Source: Clostridium novyi NT (GTDB lineage: Bacteria; Bacillota; Clostridia; Clostridiales; Clostridiaceae). From it: a stretch of 64,000 nucleotides of DNA. A program made the position numbers and the translations under genes. Positions 30,833-39,870 of this stretch are shown in pieces (within the stretch, counting starts at the first letter, position 1; each line of letters opens with the position of its first letter). The stretch spans positions 558,001 through 622,000 of the forward strand of contig NC_008593.1 of NCBI RefSeq assembly GCF_000014125.1, given 5' to 3'. The notes below the pieces were generated by a model. That model made no database searches, was not told the DNA's origin, and saw nothing but the letters and a program-made list of their open reading frames with translations.

Positions 30833-31582
30833 ATGATTAAATACTTTATTTCAGAAAATATGAAGATAAAGCGTAAATTTGTAAAAAAATTAGTATGGAT
30901 AGCTCCCACAATGGTAATTCTTCTTTCAGTTTTTTTAACAGCAACATATTTTCAAGTAGATATTTATAATTGGTGGTATACTTTTATTCTTCCAGGAGTT
31001 ATTGCCATAGAGGGATGTTTTTTATATAAGATAGATGGGGATATGAAAAATAAATCAGTAATGGCTCTACCTGTAGATTTAAAAAAGGTGTGGATTTCTA
31101 AAATACTAGTGGCAGTAAAAAATATAGTTATTTCTTGTATGATTATTTTTATAGCAGGGCAGTTAAGTGTATTTGTTATTCCTATGAGAAGCGAATCTAA
31201 CATTTCCATGTTAAGTGGGTTTGTGGGTATTCTAGTAATAATTATTACATCAGTTTGGCAAATTCCACTATACTTTTTTTTAGGAAGTAAGATAGGAGTA
31301 TTTCCAAGTATCATATTAAGTTTAGCTACAAATATATTTTCTATGGTTATAGCTACAAAAAGATTTTGGATAGTTAATCCTTTTTCATATACATCTAGAC
31401 TTATGTGTCCTATATTAAGACTTCTTCCAAATGGACTTTTGGCAGAAGAAGGTAGTAAAACATTCACACCAGAACTTTTAAATACATCATCGATACCATT
31501 TGGAATTGGAGTTTCTATAGTGTTATTTATAGCAATTACTTATTTAACAGCTAAATGGTATGAAAGACAGGAGGTAAAATAA
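30833..31582 (+). CDS. Lantibiotic immunity ABC permease, MutE/EpiE type
   Basis: A 249-residue protein with about six membrane helices. The start MIKYFISENMKIKRKFVKKLVWIAPTMVILLS matches the first permease of LanFEG exporters, and GDMKNKSVMALPVDLKKVWISKI is the usual cytoplasmic loop. It begins two bases after the ATPase stop behind AGGAGGGAGAAG. It ends on the first base of the next start codon (TAATG overlap), indicating translational coupling and one-to-one subunits. Confidence 0.82.
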   Translation: MIKYFISENMKIKRKFVKKLVWIAPTMVILLSVFLTATYFQVDIYNWWYTFILPGVIAIEGCFLYKIDGDMKNKSVMALPVDLKKVWISKILVAVKNIVISCMIIFIAGQLSVFVIPMRSESNISMLSGFVGILVIIITSVWQIPLYFFLGSKIGVFPSIILSLATNIFSMVIATKRFWIVNPFSYTSRLMCPILRLLPNGLLAEEGSKTFTPELLNTSSIPFGIGVSIVLFIAITYLTAKWYERQEVK

Positions 31583-32358
31583 TGAAGATTTTACGCCTTA
31601 TGAAAGCAGATTTTATAAAAATGAAACATACTTCATTTTACTGGATTCATATTTGTGTGCCCATTATAGGGATCCTTATATTCTTAGGGTACTATTCATT
31701 TTCAATTGCGGGAAGTATAGGTAAGGTAAATGGTTATTTAGATGGATTATCGTTAGTGTTTCCGGTTGTAATTGGAATTGTGTGTTCCATGGTAATAGAG
31801 CAAGAATTAAAGGCAGGAAAATTTAAAGAAATGTTATCGGTAGAATATGGAAAAGGGATATGCCTTTTAAGTAAGGTATTAGTTGTACTTGTTATGGGAT
31901 TTTTTTCACTTAGTTTAGCTGTAGGTGGATTTTTTATTGGATTTGAATATATTTTAAGGCAAAATATACTCCCCTTTAAGTTTTATGCTGTTTTAACTTT
32001 ATTAATATTTATGGCTCAGATATTTATATATTTATTTCATTTATGGTTAAGCATTAAGTTTGGAAGTGGAGCATCTATAGGCATGGGCATATTTGAAAGC
32101 TTGTTTTCAGCATTAATTATTACAGGACTTGGTGATGGAATATGGCAATGGATTCCTTGTGCATGGTCCATTAGATTTTGTAACAACTTTTTTATAAAGA
32201 AGGCTAATTCTATAGATATATTTAATAAGTTAGCTGATTTTAATACTGGACTGTCTATTAATGCAATAGGGTTTAGAAATTGTATTATTTATACTATTAT
32301 TTTAGGAATTTTATTTGGAATATGGTTTAACTTTTTTGAAGGGAGAAAAAGTGAATAA
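31582..32358 (+). CDS. Lantibiotic immunity ABC permease, MutG type
   Basis: The second permease of the LanFEG-type exporter: 258 residues, about six helices. Its start MKILRLMKADFIKMKHTSFYWIHICVPIIGIL is typical of MutG/SpaG proteins. VIEQELKAGKFKEMLSVEYGKGICLLSKVLVV is the conserved loop after the second helix. It overlaps the upstream stop by one base and has GGAGG seven bases ahead. The gap to the regulator gene is 55 nt without a terminator, so the regulatory genes are probably cotranscribed. Confidence 0.82.
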   Translation: MKILRLMKADFIKMKHTSFYWIHICVPIIGILIFLGYYSFSIAGSIGKVNGYLDGLSLVFPVVIGIVCSMVIEQELKAGKFKEMLSVEYGKGICLLSKVLVVLVMGFFSLSLAVGGFFIGFEYILRQNILPFKFYAVLTLLIFMAQIFIYLFHLWLSIKFGSGASIGMGIFESLFSALIITGLGDGIWQWIPCAWSIRFCNNFFIKKANSIDIFNKLADFNTGLSINAIGFRNCIIYTIILGILFGIWFNFFEGRKSE

Positions 32359-32413
32359 TAAACAATGGGATTTCATGGTAGTATAAGATATAATTAATGT
32401 GGGAGGGATTGAA

Positions 32414-33076
32414 ATGGCATATATTTTAGCTATAGATGATGAAGAAGGAATATTAAATATTATAAAAAGTGCATTAGAAAAAGAAGGACATAATGTAACT
32501 ACAATTTCTAATCCCACATGTTTTTCAAAAGATAAGTATTTAAAATATGATTTAATTTTACTTGATGTAATGATGCCAGAAATAGATGGTTTTTCTCTTT
32601 GCAAGGAAATACGAAATTTAGTTGATTGTCCAATAATATTTTTGACAGCTAAGACTATGGAACAGGATATTGTAATGGGATTAAGTTTGGGAGGGGACGA
32701 TTATATATCCAAGCCTTTTGGAATTAGCGAACTAAGAGCAAGAGTAGCGGCACATTTAAGACGTGAACATAGAGAAAAACAAAACGCTTTTTCTGTATCT
32801 GATGTTAAATTTAATATAACTGCAAAAGAGGCATATTATAATGAAAAATTAGTACCTTTTACAAAGAGTGAGTATAGTATTTGTGAATATTTAGCTATTA
32901 ATCATGGACAAGTATTTTCTAAAGAAAGAATATATGAAAAGGTATTTGGAGTTTATGGAAATAGTGATACCACAGCAATTGTAGAACATATTAAGAACAT
33001 TAGAAGTAAGCTTAAGAGCATAGGAATAAATCCGATAGAAACGGTTTGGGGGATAGGGTATAAGTGGAAAGAATAA
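32414..33076 (+). CDS. OmpR-family response regulator
   Basis: The receiver domain spans residues 1-115 with acidic DDEEG, phospho-acceptor Asp in LILLDVMMPEIDG (near residue 50), Thr in IIFLTAKT and Lys in ISKPFG. A winged-helix DNA-binding domain follows (about 125-220; ICEYLAINHGQVFSKERIYEKVFG and VWGIGYKW). ATG 32414 lies after GGGAGGGATTG; the GTG at 32399 overlaps that site. It should activate the upstream transporter genes in response to peptides sensed by the next gene product. It overlaps the kinase gene by 13 nt. Confidence 0.92.
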   Translation: MAYILAIDDEEGILNIIKSALEKEGHNVTTISNPTCFSKDKYLKYDLILLDVMMPEIDGFSLCKEIRNLVDCPIIFLTAKTMEQDIVMGLSLGGDDYISKPFGISELRARVAAHLRREHREKQNAFSVSDVKFNITAKEAYYNEKLVPFTKSEYSICEYLAINHGQVFSKERIYEKVFGVYGNSDTTAIVEHIKNIRSKLKSIGINPIETVWGIGYKWKE

Positions 33077-34425
33077 AAAGACAAAAAAGTATTTCTAAAA
33101 TTTTTGCAATATATGTGGTTTTGTTTTGTACAGTTACAATTATTGTGGCAATAATTAGTTTAAGGTTATGTATAATTGGTTTAAATAAAGGTTTTATATT
33201 ACCAGCAAATTATTATGAACGAAAAATTGAAAGTCAAAGAAGTGAAATAGCTAAAGCTAAAGATGTAAAGAAATTAATACCTGAAGAATGTAGTTATGCA
33301 GTTTATGATTTAAATGGAAAAATACTTCAAGGAAATGTTTCACAAGATAAAGCTTTAGATATGTGGGATCTTGTGAAAAATAATGAAATGAGTAATGGAA
33401 GGTATTTTTATAAGATTATTCAAAGAAATAATGGAATTTGTGTTGTAGAATATACTTTTAATGTAAGTTTTGCAAATCCAACTTTAAGAAAATATATTAA
33501 AAATATTGAGAGAGTTTCTCTTATAGTATTATTTATTTTATTTGTTATCCAAATTATTATTTTTTCAAAATATTTTAAAAAAAGACTACAAAAAGAAATG
33601 AAAATTTTAAAGGATATTACAGAAAATATACAAATGGAAAACTTAGAGTTTAAAGTAAAGTACTCTAATATAGTAGAAATAAATGATGTAATTAATGCAT
33701 TAGATAAGATGAAAACTAAGCTTAGTGATTCATTAACCGAGCAGTGGAACATGGAAGCAACCCGCAAGGAACAAATAGGAGCATTAGCTCATGATATAAA
33801 AACCCCTTTAACGATAATAAGAGGAAATTCAGAACTTTTAGGAGAATTAGAGTTAAATGATGAACAAGCTAAATTTAATGATGCTACTTTAAATCAAATT
33901 AAGAATATGGAATTTTATATTAAATCTTTAATAGAAATTACAAGATCGGAAAAAGAAGCTGTGATAGAAAAAAAGCAAGTAAATTTAGTGGAGTTTATTG
34001 ATGATATAAAAAATAGCGCAAATTTCATTAGTAAAAATAAGAATTTAACCTTTAAAAGCGAAATTAAAAACATACCAGAATTTATTTTTATAGATGAAGT
34101 AGCACTAAAGCGAGTTATAAATAATATTATTTCAAATTCCGTTGACTATTGCATGCAGAATGGGGAAATATTATTAACCGTTGACTCTGATGATAAAAAT
34201 ATACAATTTACAATTGAGGATTCAGGAAAAGGATTTACAAAAGAAGAAATAAGTTTTGCCACAGATCAGTTTTTTCAAGGGGATAAAAGTAGAAATTCAA
34301 AAAATCATTATGGAATGGGATTGTATATTTCAAAAAAAATCATGGAAAAGCATAATGGAAGTATAATTTTAGAGAATTCCACAGAACTTGGCGGGGCGAG
34401 GGTTATATTGAATTTACCAATGTAG
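33064..34425 (+). CDS. Sensor histidine kinase of the CAMP-resistance cluster
   Basis: This 453-residue membrane kinase has one helix at residues 14-36, an external domain of about 115 residues, a second helix at about 152-170 and a HAMP-like linker. The HisKA site is IGALAHDIKTPLTIIRGNSELL (His near residue 243). The ATPase domain has the N box VINNIISNSVDYC, then EDSGKGF and GMGLYISKKIMEKH. The size of the external domain fits the NisK/CprK-like kinases that sense lantibiotics directly. GTG start 33064 overlaps the regulator. The ligand is not known. Confidence 0.9.
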   Translation: MERIKRQKSISKIFAIYVVLFCTVTIIVAIISLRLCIIGLNKGFILPANYYERKIESQRSEIAKAKDVKKLIPEECSYAVYDLNGKILQGNVSQDKALDMWDLVKNNEMSNGRYFYKIIQRNNGICVVEYTFNVSFANPTLRKYIKNIERVSLIVLFILFVIQIIIFSKYFKKRLQKEMKILKDITENIQMENLEFKVKYSNIVEINDVINALDKMKTKLSDSLTEQWNMEATRKEQIGALAHDIKTPLTIIRGNSELLGELELNDEQAKFNDATLNQIKNMEFYIKSLIEITRSEKEAVIEKKQVNLVEFIDDIKNSANFISKNKNLTFKSEIKNIPEFIFIDEVALKRVINNIISNSVDYCMQNGEILLTVDSDDKNIQFTIEDSGKGFTKEEISFATDQFFQGDKSRNSKNHYGMGLYISKKIMEKHNGSIILENSTELGGARVILNLPM

Positions 34426-34744
34426 TATTTTGGTTCCACTAAATTAAATTCATCATAAATTGTTAATGATTTCGTATGTTTATAATGAAGTTTAGAATTA
34501 TAAATAGTGAACCGTACCATAAGTAAATGAGATGTAGAGCATTAATCATTGGTACAATTTAACTAATAATGATTTAGTGTCAAAAGTACCGAATCATAGA
34601 TAATAACAGTAGCTTATAAAAGAAGAATAAATTGTAATAGTGGTTATCCACATAATGTATTTGCAAAGGCTATATGGTATAATATATGACAAGTTATAAT
34701 CAGAAAGAGTGTTATATTATTTTATAGATATAGGAGGGGTTAAT
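34426..34744 (+). other. Intergenic region with promoter of the SEFIR gene
   Basis: No gene is visible. An extended -10 (TGG-TATAAT, 34675-34683) lies about 60 bp ahead of the SEFIR start, without a clear -35. No terminator follows the kinase gene. The remainder is AT-rich. Confidence 0.5.
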
Positions 34745-35284
34745 ATGCCTAAAGTATTTATTAGTTATAGCCATGATTCTCAGGAGTTAGAAGAAAAAGT
34801 TAAAAATCTTGCAGATATATTAATAGAATATGGAATTCAAACAGAGATAGATCAATATACTACAAATCCAGTGCAAGGATGGCCACAATATATGTTAGAG
34901 AATATACTAAAGTCAGATTATATATTATGTGTTTGTACAGAAAATTATAAAAAAAGATTTGAAAATGAAGAAAAGATAGGAGTTGGGCTCGGTGCAAAGT
35001 TTGAAGGAAAGTATATAACACAGATATTATATAGTGATGAATACAATGAAAAAGTGCTACCTATACTTTTTACAGATAATGATTCAATTCCATTAGCGCT
35101 ACAACCATATACATATTATAAATTATATCAAAATGGAGAATTTGAGAAACTATACAGGTATATTACTGGGCAACCACTTACAAAGAAACCACAGTTAGGT
35201 AGTATAATTTCATTAGATAGCAAGAATGAAGGTATCTTAAGTAAGATTAAATTTGGGAATAGTAGTGAATTAAAAAAAAACTAA
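34745..35284 (+). CDS. SEFIR-domain protein, N-terminal part of a SEFIR-STAND gene
   Basis: Residues 1-150 are a SEFIR domain, a TIR relative found in IL-17 receptor signalling and in bacterial immune proteins. It shows VFISYSHDSQELEEKVKNLADILIEYGI at the start, WPQYMLENILKSDYILCVCTENYKKRF in the middle and VLPILFTDNDSIP later. The frame stops at 35284, just after an A9 run (35272-35280). One additional A would read on (KKKLKTELEEVHAK) into the STAND ATPase. The break can be a fixed deletion, phase variation, polymerase slippage or a sequencing error. AGGAGGGG precedes ATG 34745; the ATG at 34709 has no such site. Confidence 0.8.
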   Translation: MPKVFISYSHDSQELEEKVKNLADILIEYGIQTEIDQYTTNPVQGWPQYMLENILKSDYILCVCTENYKKRFENEEKIGVGLGAKFEGKYITQILYSDEYNEKVLPILFTDNDSIPLALQPYTYYKLYQNGEFEKLYRYITGQPLTKKPQLGSIISLDSKNEGILSKIKFGNSSELKKN

Positions 35285-37476
35285 AAACTGAATTAGAAGA
35301 AGTACATGCAAAATGTATTTCAAGATTTAGAACTAATGGGGTAGATAGGAAATTAGCTATTGAAATAATTGAAAAAGATATAAAGAAAGATAAATTTGAT
35401 TATATTATAAATAGTAGAGAATCAAGATTAATTATTTTATTTGGGGAATTTGGAGTAGGAAAGTCATATGCGGTAGATATTATGTTTCAGAAACAAGCTG
35501 AAGCATATTTAAATGATGTAGATGATAGATTTCCAATATATTTAAAGAATAATTGCATAAGTAGTTTAAAAACAAAAATAGAAAAAGAATATTTCTTTGA
35601 TAAAAATAGCAAGTATATTATATTTATTGATGGATTAGATGAACTTGATTATAGTCTAGTAAATAAAATTATTGATGAGGTAACATTTTTAGAAGAATTA
35701 TGGGAAAACTGTTATTTTGTATTAACAACTAGACCTATGTCATTGATTAGTAATAATAATATCAAACAGTTACCTGTTTTAAAAGAGGATGAGATAGTTG
35801 AGATTATTGAATGCATATCTGGAAAAGAATATGCTTCAATAATAGGATTTAAATTAGATAAGGATATTAAGGAGGCTATAGAAAGACCATTTTTCTGTAT
35901 TTTATTTGCTTTATGTATTAAGGATAATTGCAACAATTTTATTTTTGATAGAAATAGGATGATAGACTATTTAGTTAACAAATCAATTGCAAAACTATCT
36001 ATACAAAGAGAAAAAATATATGAGCAAATAATTAGATTATCAATTATTTTTATAGATAAAAAACTAGGAAAGATACATTTAAGTGAACTAGGAAGTGATT
36101 TTGATATAGATAATTTATTAAAATCAGGGCTTATTTATAAAGAGGATGGTGAGTATTTATATTTTCCACTTTCAATAATACCCCAATGGCTTTCAGCGGA
36201 AGGTTTAAGAATTAAATATAAGAATATTGATGAAATTGTTAAATCAGAAGAGCAAATAATAAAGTGGAGGTATCCTTTATCAATATTGTTTGGAAAAATA
36301 ACTTATGATGAATCAAAAGTTATTTTTGGTAAAGTTGTAAGTAAATATCCTGGGGTTGCTTCTATTATTATACGAGATGGAATAAAAACTACAAGACAAA
36401 GTGAATTACCAACGGCCATTGAATGCGGAAAGATGTTGCAAGAATGTATGAAAATATGGATTGAAGGATTAGGAAATTTAGCCTATATAATAGCTCCATT
36501 TAGATATGGTAAAATTGCAGACTTAGGTGTAGATATAGATGGAATAGGAATATCAGTATCATGGAATCGAAAAAGTTATAATGAAGACATTAAAGCATTT
36601 GATGGTAAAGAGTTATTATTTTGGGGTGGAAATATTAGATCTCATGTTCCAATTGCACAATCAATATGGCCATGGGTAGATACATTAGAATATCTTAGTA
36701 ATAATCTAAAAGAAATGATCAAACAAAAACCATTATTATTAGAAGATGGTATTTTATTAGATGAATATATATGGGGTTTAAGTTGTAGATTAACTAATAG
36801 GGGTAGTTTATATGATGATGTAATAAGTATCTCTGAAATTGAGGAATATAGAAAATATTCATATGCAACTAATTTTTATATTAACCATACAGTAATTGAT
36901 ATGAAGTTTTATTTTCATGAAATAGATAAGTTAATTAATAGAGGGCAGACGTTTATAAGTGCACCATGGCCTAAACATGATATTCCTTATAAAGGAAATG
37001 GTGGCTGGGTGTGGGATCCATATTCAGACCAAAGAATTCTTGAAAAGACTGTTTTTATTTATGAAAACGCAATTAAAGAATATTTAAGAATAATGGAAAA
37101 ATGGTTTCCTCTCGTTAAAGAAAATTTATCGTTATATAACTTGATTCCTGTAAAATTAAATGGAGATATACATATTAGTAGAGAAAATGCATATCATGGA
37201 GGACCAACAATGAATTGGAATTTTGAAGTCCTCCAAAAAGGTGAGAGTTCTTATGTAAATTTTAGATTGGATGATATTAATAACAGACGAAATGAAAGTA
37301 TGGAAAATTATTCTAAAGTATGGAAGAAATTAAGAGTAATACGTCGCGAAAAAAGTGAGTGGATTCGTTCTTTAAGTGGATCAAACATTTTAGATATATT
37401 TGGTGAGAAGCCTGTTACTAATCTTGTATTTAATTGGTTAGAATCTGACTTGAAATACATAGGCTGGATTAAATAA
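35281..37476 (+). CDS. STAND/NACHT-type ATPase, C-terminal part of the SEFIR-STAND gene
   Basis: This frame is continuous with the SEFIR domain after a one-base correction at the A9 run. It has Walker A FGEFGVGKS (codons near 35440-35466), Walker B YIIFIDGLDELD (near 35618-35655) and YFVLTTRPMSL, the pattern of NACHT-like STAND ATPases. A helical domain follows. The C-terminal 330 residues (FWGGNIRSHVPIAQSIWPW, SAPWPKHDIPYKGNGGWVWDPY) would be the sensor; I do not recognise them. The first ATG of this frame (35482) lies after Walker A, so independent expression would give an inactive ATPase. Phage sensing is inference from architecture. Confidence 0.72.
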   Translation, partial: LKTELEEVHAKCISRFRTNGVDRKLAIEIIEKDIKKDKFDYIINSRESRLIILFGEFGVGKSYAVDIMFQKQAEAYLNDVDDRFPIYLKNNCISSLKTKIEKEYFFDKNSKYIIFIDGLDELDYSLVNKIIDEVTFLEELWENCYFVLTTRPMSLISNNNIKQLPVLKEDEIVEIIECISGKEYASIIGFKLDKDIKEAIERPFFCILFALCIKDNCNNFIFDRNRMIDYLVNKSIAKLSIQREKIYEQIIRLSIIFIDKKLGKIHLSELGSDFDIDNLLKSGLIYKEDGEYLYFPLSIIPQWLSAEGLRIKYKNIDEIVKSEEQIIKWRYPLSILFGKITYDESKVIFGKVVSKYPGVASIIIRDGIKTTRQSELPTAIECGKMLQECMKIWIEGLGNLAYIIAPFRYGKIADLGVDIDGIGISVSWNRKSYNEDIKAFDGKELLFWGGNIRSHVPIAQSIWPWVDTLEYLSNNLKEMIKQKPLLLEDGILLDEYIWGLSCRLTNRGSLYDDVISISEIEEYRKYSYATNFYINHTVIDMKFYFHEIDKLINRGQTFISAPWPKHDIPYKGNGGWVWDPYSDQRILEKTVFIYENAIKEYLRIMEKWFPLVKENLSLYNLIPVKLNGDIHISRENAYHGGPTMNWNFEVLQKGESSYVNFRLDDINNRRNESMENYSKVWKKLRVIRREKSEWIRSLSGSNILDIFGEKPVTNLVFNWLESDLKYIGWIK

Positions 37477-37570
37477 AATAGCAAAAAACATCACTTATTA
37501 CTGATATAGAGAATATAATATAAATAACATAGATTTTTTTAAAAGTATTAATCAACGAACCACCTTAAAT

Positions 37571-37599
37571 TTGACAGCAATGTAAAGTGATGATAAAAT
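37571..37599 (+). promoter_or_regulatory. Strong promoter of thiG leader
   Basis: A perfect TTGACA (37571-37576), a 17-bp spacer, an extended TGA motif and TAAAAT (37594-37599). This is the best promoter match in the window apart from the Fur-type ones. Confidence 0.75.
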
Positions 37600-37605
37600 A
37601 CCATT

Positions 37606-37673
37606 AGAGTGTGAAAAAGGTCACACGAAGGGGTACACCACCTTGGGTGTAAGTCTTCGTGTGACCTTTTTTT
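37606..37673 (+). terminator. Nested hairpin terminator in the thiG leader
   Basis: The outer stem AGGTCACACGAAG / CTTCGTGTGACCT is 13 bp and perfect. Inside it TACACC pairs with GGTGTA. Seven T follow. It begins about 12 bases after the expected transcription start, so most transcripts should end as an RNA of about 70 nt. It does not match the TPP riboswitch or any other riboswitch I know. It may be an attenuator of thiGH or a small RNA. Confidence 0.7.
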
Positions 37674-37738
37674 GCTGTATAAAAAAGTAAATGAATTAAA
37701 AAACATAAAAAGTATTGTATTTAGGGGAGGAATTTATA

Positions 37739-38509
37739 ATGAAAAAGGACGTATTAACAATTGGGGGACATGAGTTCTCATCTAGATTTATACTAGGATC
37801 AGGAAAATATAGTTTAGATTTAATTAAGGCAGCAGTAGAATGTGCAAAAGCAGAAATTATTACCCTAGCAGTAAGACGTGCTAATACTAATGGGAATGAT
37901 AATATTTTAGATTATATTCCAAAGGGGGTAACACTTCTTCCTAACACATCTGGAGCAAGAAATGCAGAGGAAGCAGTTAGAATTGCAAGATTAGCAAGAG
38001 AACTAGGATGTGGAGATTTTGTTAAAATTGAAATTATTCATGATTCAAAGTACCTTCTTCCAGATAACTATGAAACAATAAAAGCCACAGAAATTCTTGC
38101 TAAAGAAGGATTTGTAGTAATGCCATATATGCATGCAGATTTAAATGTGGCTCGTGATTTAGTTAATGCTGGAGCATCTTGTATTATGCCACTTGCATCA
38201 CCAATTGGTTCAAATAAGGGACTAGCTTCAAAGGAGTTTATTAAAATATTAGTAGATGAAATTGACCTTCCAATTATAGTTGATGCAGGAATTGGTCGTC
38301 CATCACAAGCCTGTGAAGCTATGGAAATGGGAGCTGCGGCTATTATGGCAAACACTGCAATCGCAACTGCTGGAGATATTCCAACTATGGCAAGTGCATT
38401 TAGAAAAGCTATAGAAGCTGGACGTGAAGCATATCTTTCTGGTTTAGGTAGAGTATTAGACAAGGGTGCAGCCGCATCTTCACCACTAACTGGATTTTTA
38501 GAAAGATAG
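37739..38509 (+). CDS. thiG: Thiazole synthase
   Basis: It forms the thiazole phosphate of thiamine from deoxyxylulose phosphate, dehydroglycine and ThiS thiocarboxylate. Visible are [17 protein letters not shown] at the start, a lysine in FVKIEIIHD that fits the Schiff-base position, and the phosphate-binding end [30 protein letters not shown]. The 256 residues match the family. ATG 37739 follows GGGGAGG; the longer TTG start is upstream of that site. thiH follows after 11 nt. No thiS or thiF is nearby, so the sulfur-carrier genes must be elsewhere if the pathway is complete. Confidence 0.95.
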   Translation: MKKDVLTIGGHEFSSRFILGSGKYSLDLIKAAVECAKAEIITLAVRRANTNGNDNILDYIPKGVTLLPNTSGARNAEEAVRIARLARELGCGDFVKIEIIHDSKYLLPDNYETIKATEILAKEGFVVMPYMHADLNVARDLVNAGASCIMPLASPIGSNKGLASKEFIKILVDEIDLPIIVDAGIGRPSQACEAMEMGAAAIMANTAIATAGDIPTMASAFRKAIEAGREAYLSGLGRVLDKGAAASSPLTGFLER

Positions 38510-38520
38510 GAGGGAAAAAC

Positions 38521-39681
38521 ATGAGTGAACAACGTATAAACCATATGGAATATTTAGAAGGAATGGAAGTTTTAGAATCGGATGTAATAGATCAAGTTAT
38601 AAGCAAGATGAAAGCTTATGACTATGATAAATATACAGCTATGGATGTGAGAAGAGCCTTAAATCATGATTCTCGTACCATAGAAGATTTTGCAGCATTA
38701 TTGTCTCCAGCAGCAACACCATTTTTAGAAGAAATGGCTCAGTTAGCACAAATGGAGACAAGAAAGCATTTTGGAAATTCAGTTTACATGTTTACCCCAT
38801 TATATCTTGCTAATTATTGCGAAAATTACTGTATTTATTGTGGTTTTAATTGTCATAACAAAATACGTCGTGCAAAATTAAACTTTGAAGAAATGGAAAA
38901 AGAAATGAAGGCTATAGCTGAAACTGGTTTAGAGGAAGTTTTACTTTTAACTGGTGAAAGTAGAAAGATGTCAGATGTAAAGTACATTGGAGAGGCTTGT
39001 AAAATAGCTCGTAAATATTTTAAAATGGTAGGTCTTGAAGTGTATCCTATGAATTCTGATGAATATGAATATCTTCAAGATTGCGGTGCAGATTTTGTTA
39101 CCGTATTCCAAGAAACATATAATTCAAATAAATATGAAACACTTCATCTAGCAGGACATAAGAGAATATTCCCGTATAGAGCAAATGCTCAAGAAAGAGC
39201 ATTAAAAGGTGGCATGCGTGGAGTTGGTTTTGCAGCACTACTTGGACTAGATGATTTTCGTAAAGATGCCTTTGCTACAGGACTTCATGCATATCTTCTT
39301 CAAAGAAAATATCCACATGCTGAAATTGCATTTTCTTGTCCAAGACTAAGACCTATTATTAACAATGACAAGATTAATCCAAAAGACGTACATGAGCCAC
39401 AACTACTGCAAGTCATCACAGCGTATCGTCTTTTTATGCCATTTGCAAGTATTACTATTTCAACAAGAGAATGCAAAAGATTTCGTGACAATGTAATTGG
39501 AATAGCTGCAACTAAGATTTCGGCAGGAGTTAGTACGGGAATTGGAAGTCATGCAGAAGACTCAAAAGAAGTTGGAGATGACCAATTTGAAATTGCAGAC
39601 ACACGTTCTGTAAAAGAAGTATATAATGCCATAAAAGAGCGTGGACTCCAACCAGTAGCTAATGACTACGTTTACGTATAA
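38521..39681 (+). CDS. thiH: 2-iminoacetate synthase ThiH
   Basis: A radical-SAM tyrosine lyase that supplies dehydroglycine to ThiG. The iron-sulfur cluster motif is CENYCIYC (CxxxCxxC, near residues 100-107) followed by GFNCHNKIRRAKL. Further family segments are LLLTGESRKMSDVKYIGEAC, FQETYN and FSCPRLRP. It has 386 residues, close to the usual 370. AGGAGGG precedes the ATG. Anaerobes use ThiH where aerobic bacilli use glycine oxidase, which suits a Clostridium. Confidence 0.95.
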   Translation: MSEQRINHMEYLEGMEVLESDVIDQVISKMKAYDYDKYTAMDVRRALNHDSRTIEDFAALLSPAATPFLEEMAQLAQMETRKHFGNSVYMFTPLYLANYCENYCIYCGFNCHNKIRRAKLNFEEMEKEMKAIAETGLEEVLLLTGESRKMSDVKYIGEACKIARKYFKMVGLEVYPMNSDEYEYLQDCGADFVTVFQETYNSNKYETLHLAGHKRIFPYRANAQERALKGGMRGVGFAALLGLDDFRKDAFATGLHAYLLQRKYPHAEIAFSCPRLRPIINNDKINPKDVHEPQLLQVITAYRLFMPFASITISTRECKRFRDNVIGIAATKISAGVSTGIGSHAEDSKEVGDDQFEIADTRSVKEVYNAIKERGLQPVANDYVYV

Positions 39682-39713
39682 AATATCAATTAATTCTGAA
39701 TTTTAAATAGTCA

Positions 39714-39742
39714 TTCACAAACGTTTCTCTAGCATTTATAAT
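39714..39742 (+). promoter_or_regulatory. nupC-type promoter with AAACGTTT palindrome
   Basis: TTCACA (39714-39719), a 17-bp spacer and TATAAT (39737-39742). The palindrome AAACGTTT (39719-39726) overlaps the -35 edge and spacer, a repressor position. The same 8-mer precedes the nucleoside ABC operon. Confidence 0.5.
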
Positions 39743-39870
39743 GGATAATGTTAAACTTTAATAATCAAATTACAAATGAAGAAGAATACGCATATTTTTA
39801 ATGATAATAGAAAATACTTAATTATATTTGAGTTATTTTAAAGATGCAGTATTCAAGGAGGAACAAAAGA

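Noticed and set aside
37606..37673. Known riboswitch (TPP, preQ1, guanidine or fluoride) in the thiG leader
   Set aside because: None of the conserved aptamer blocks of these classes is present; only nested hairpins are visible.
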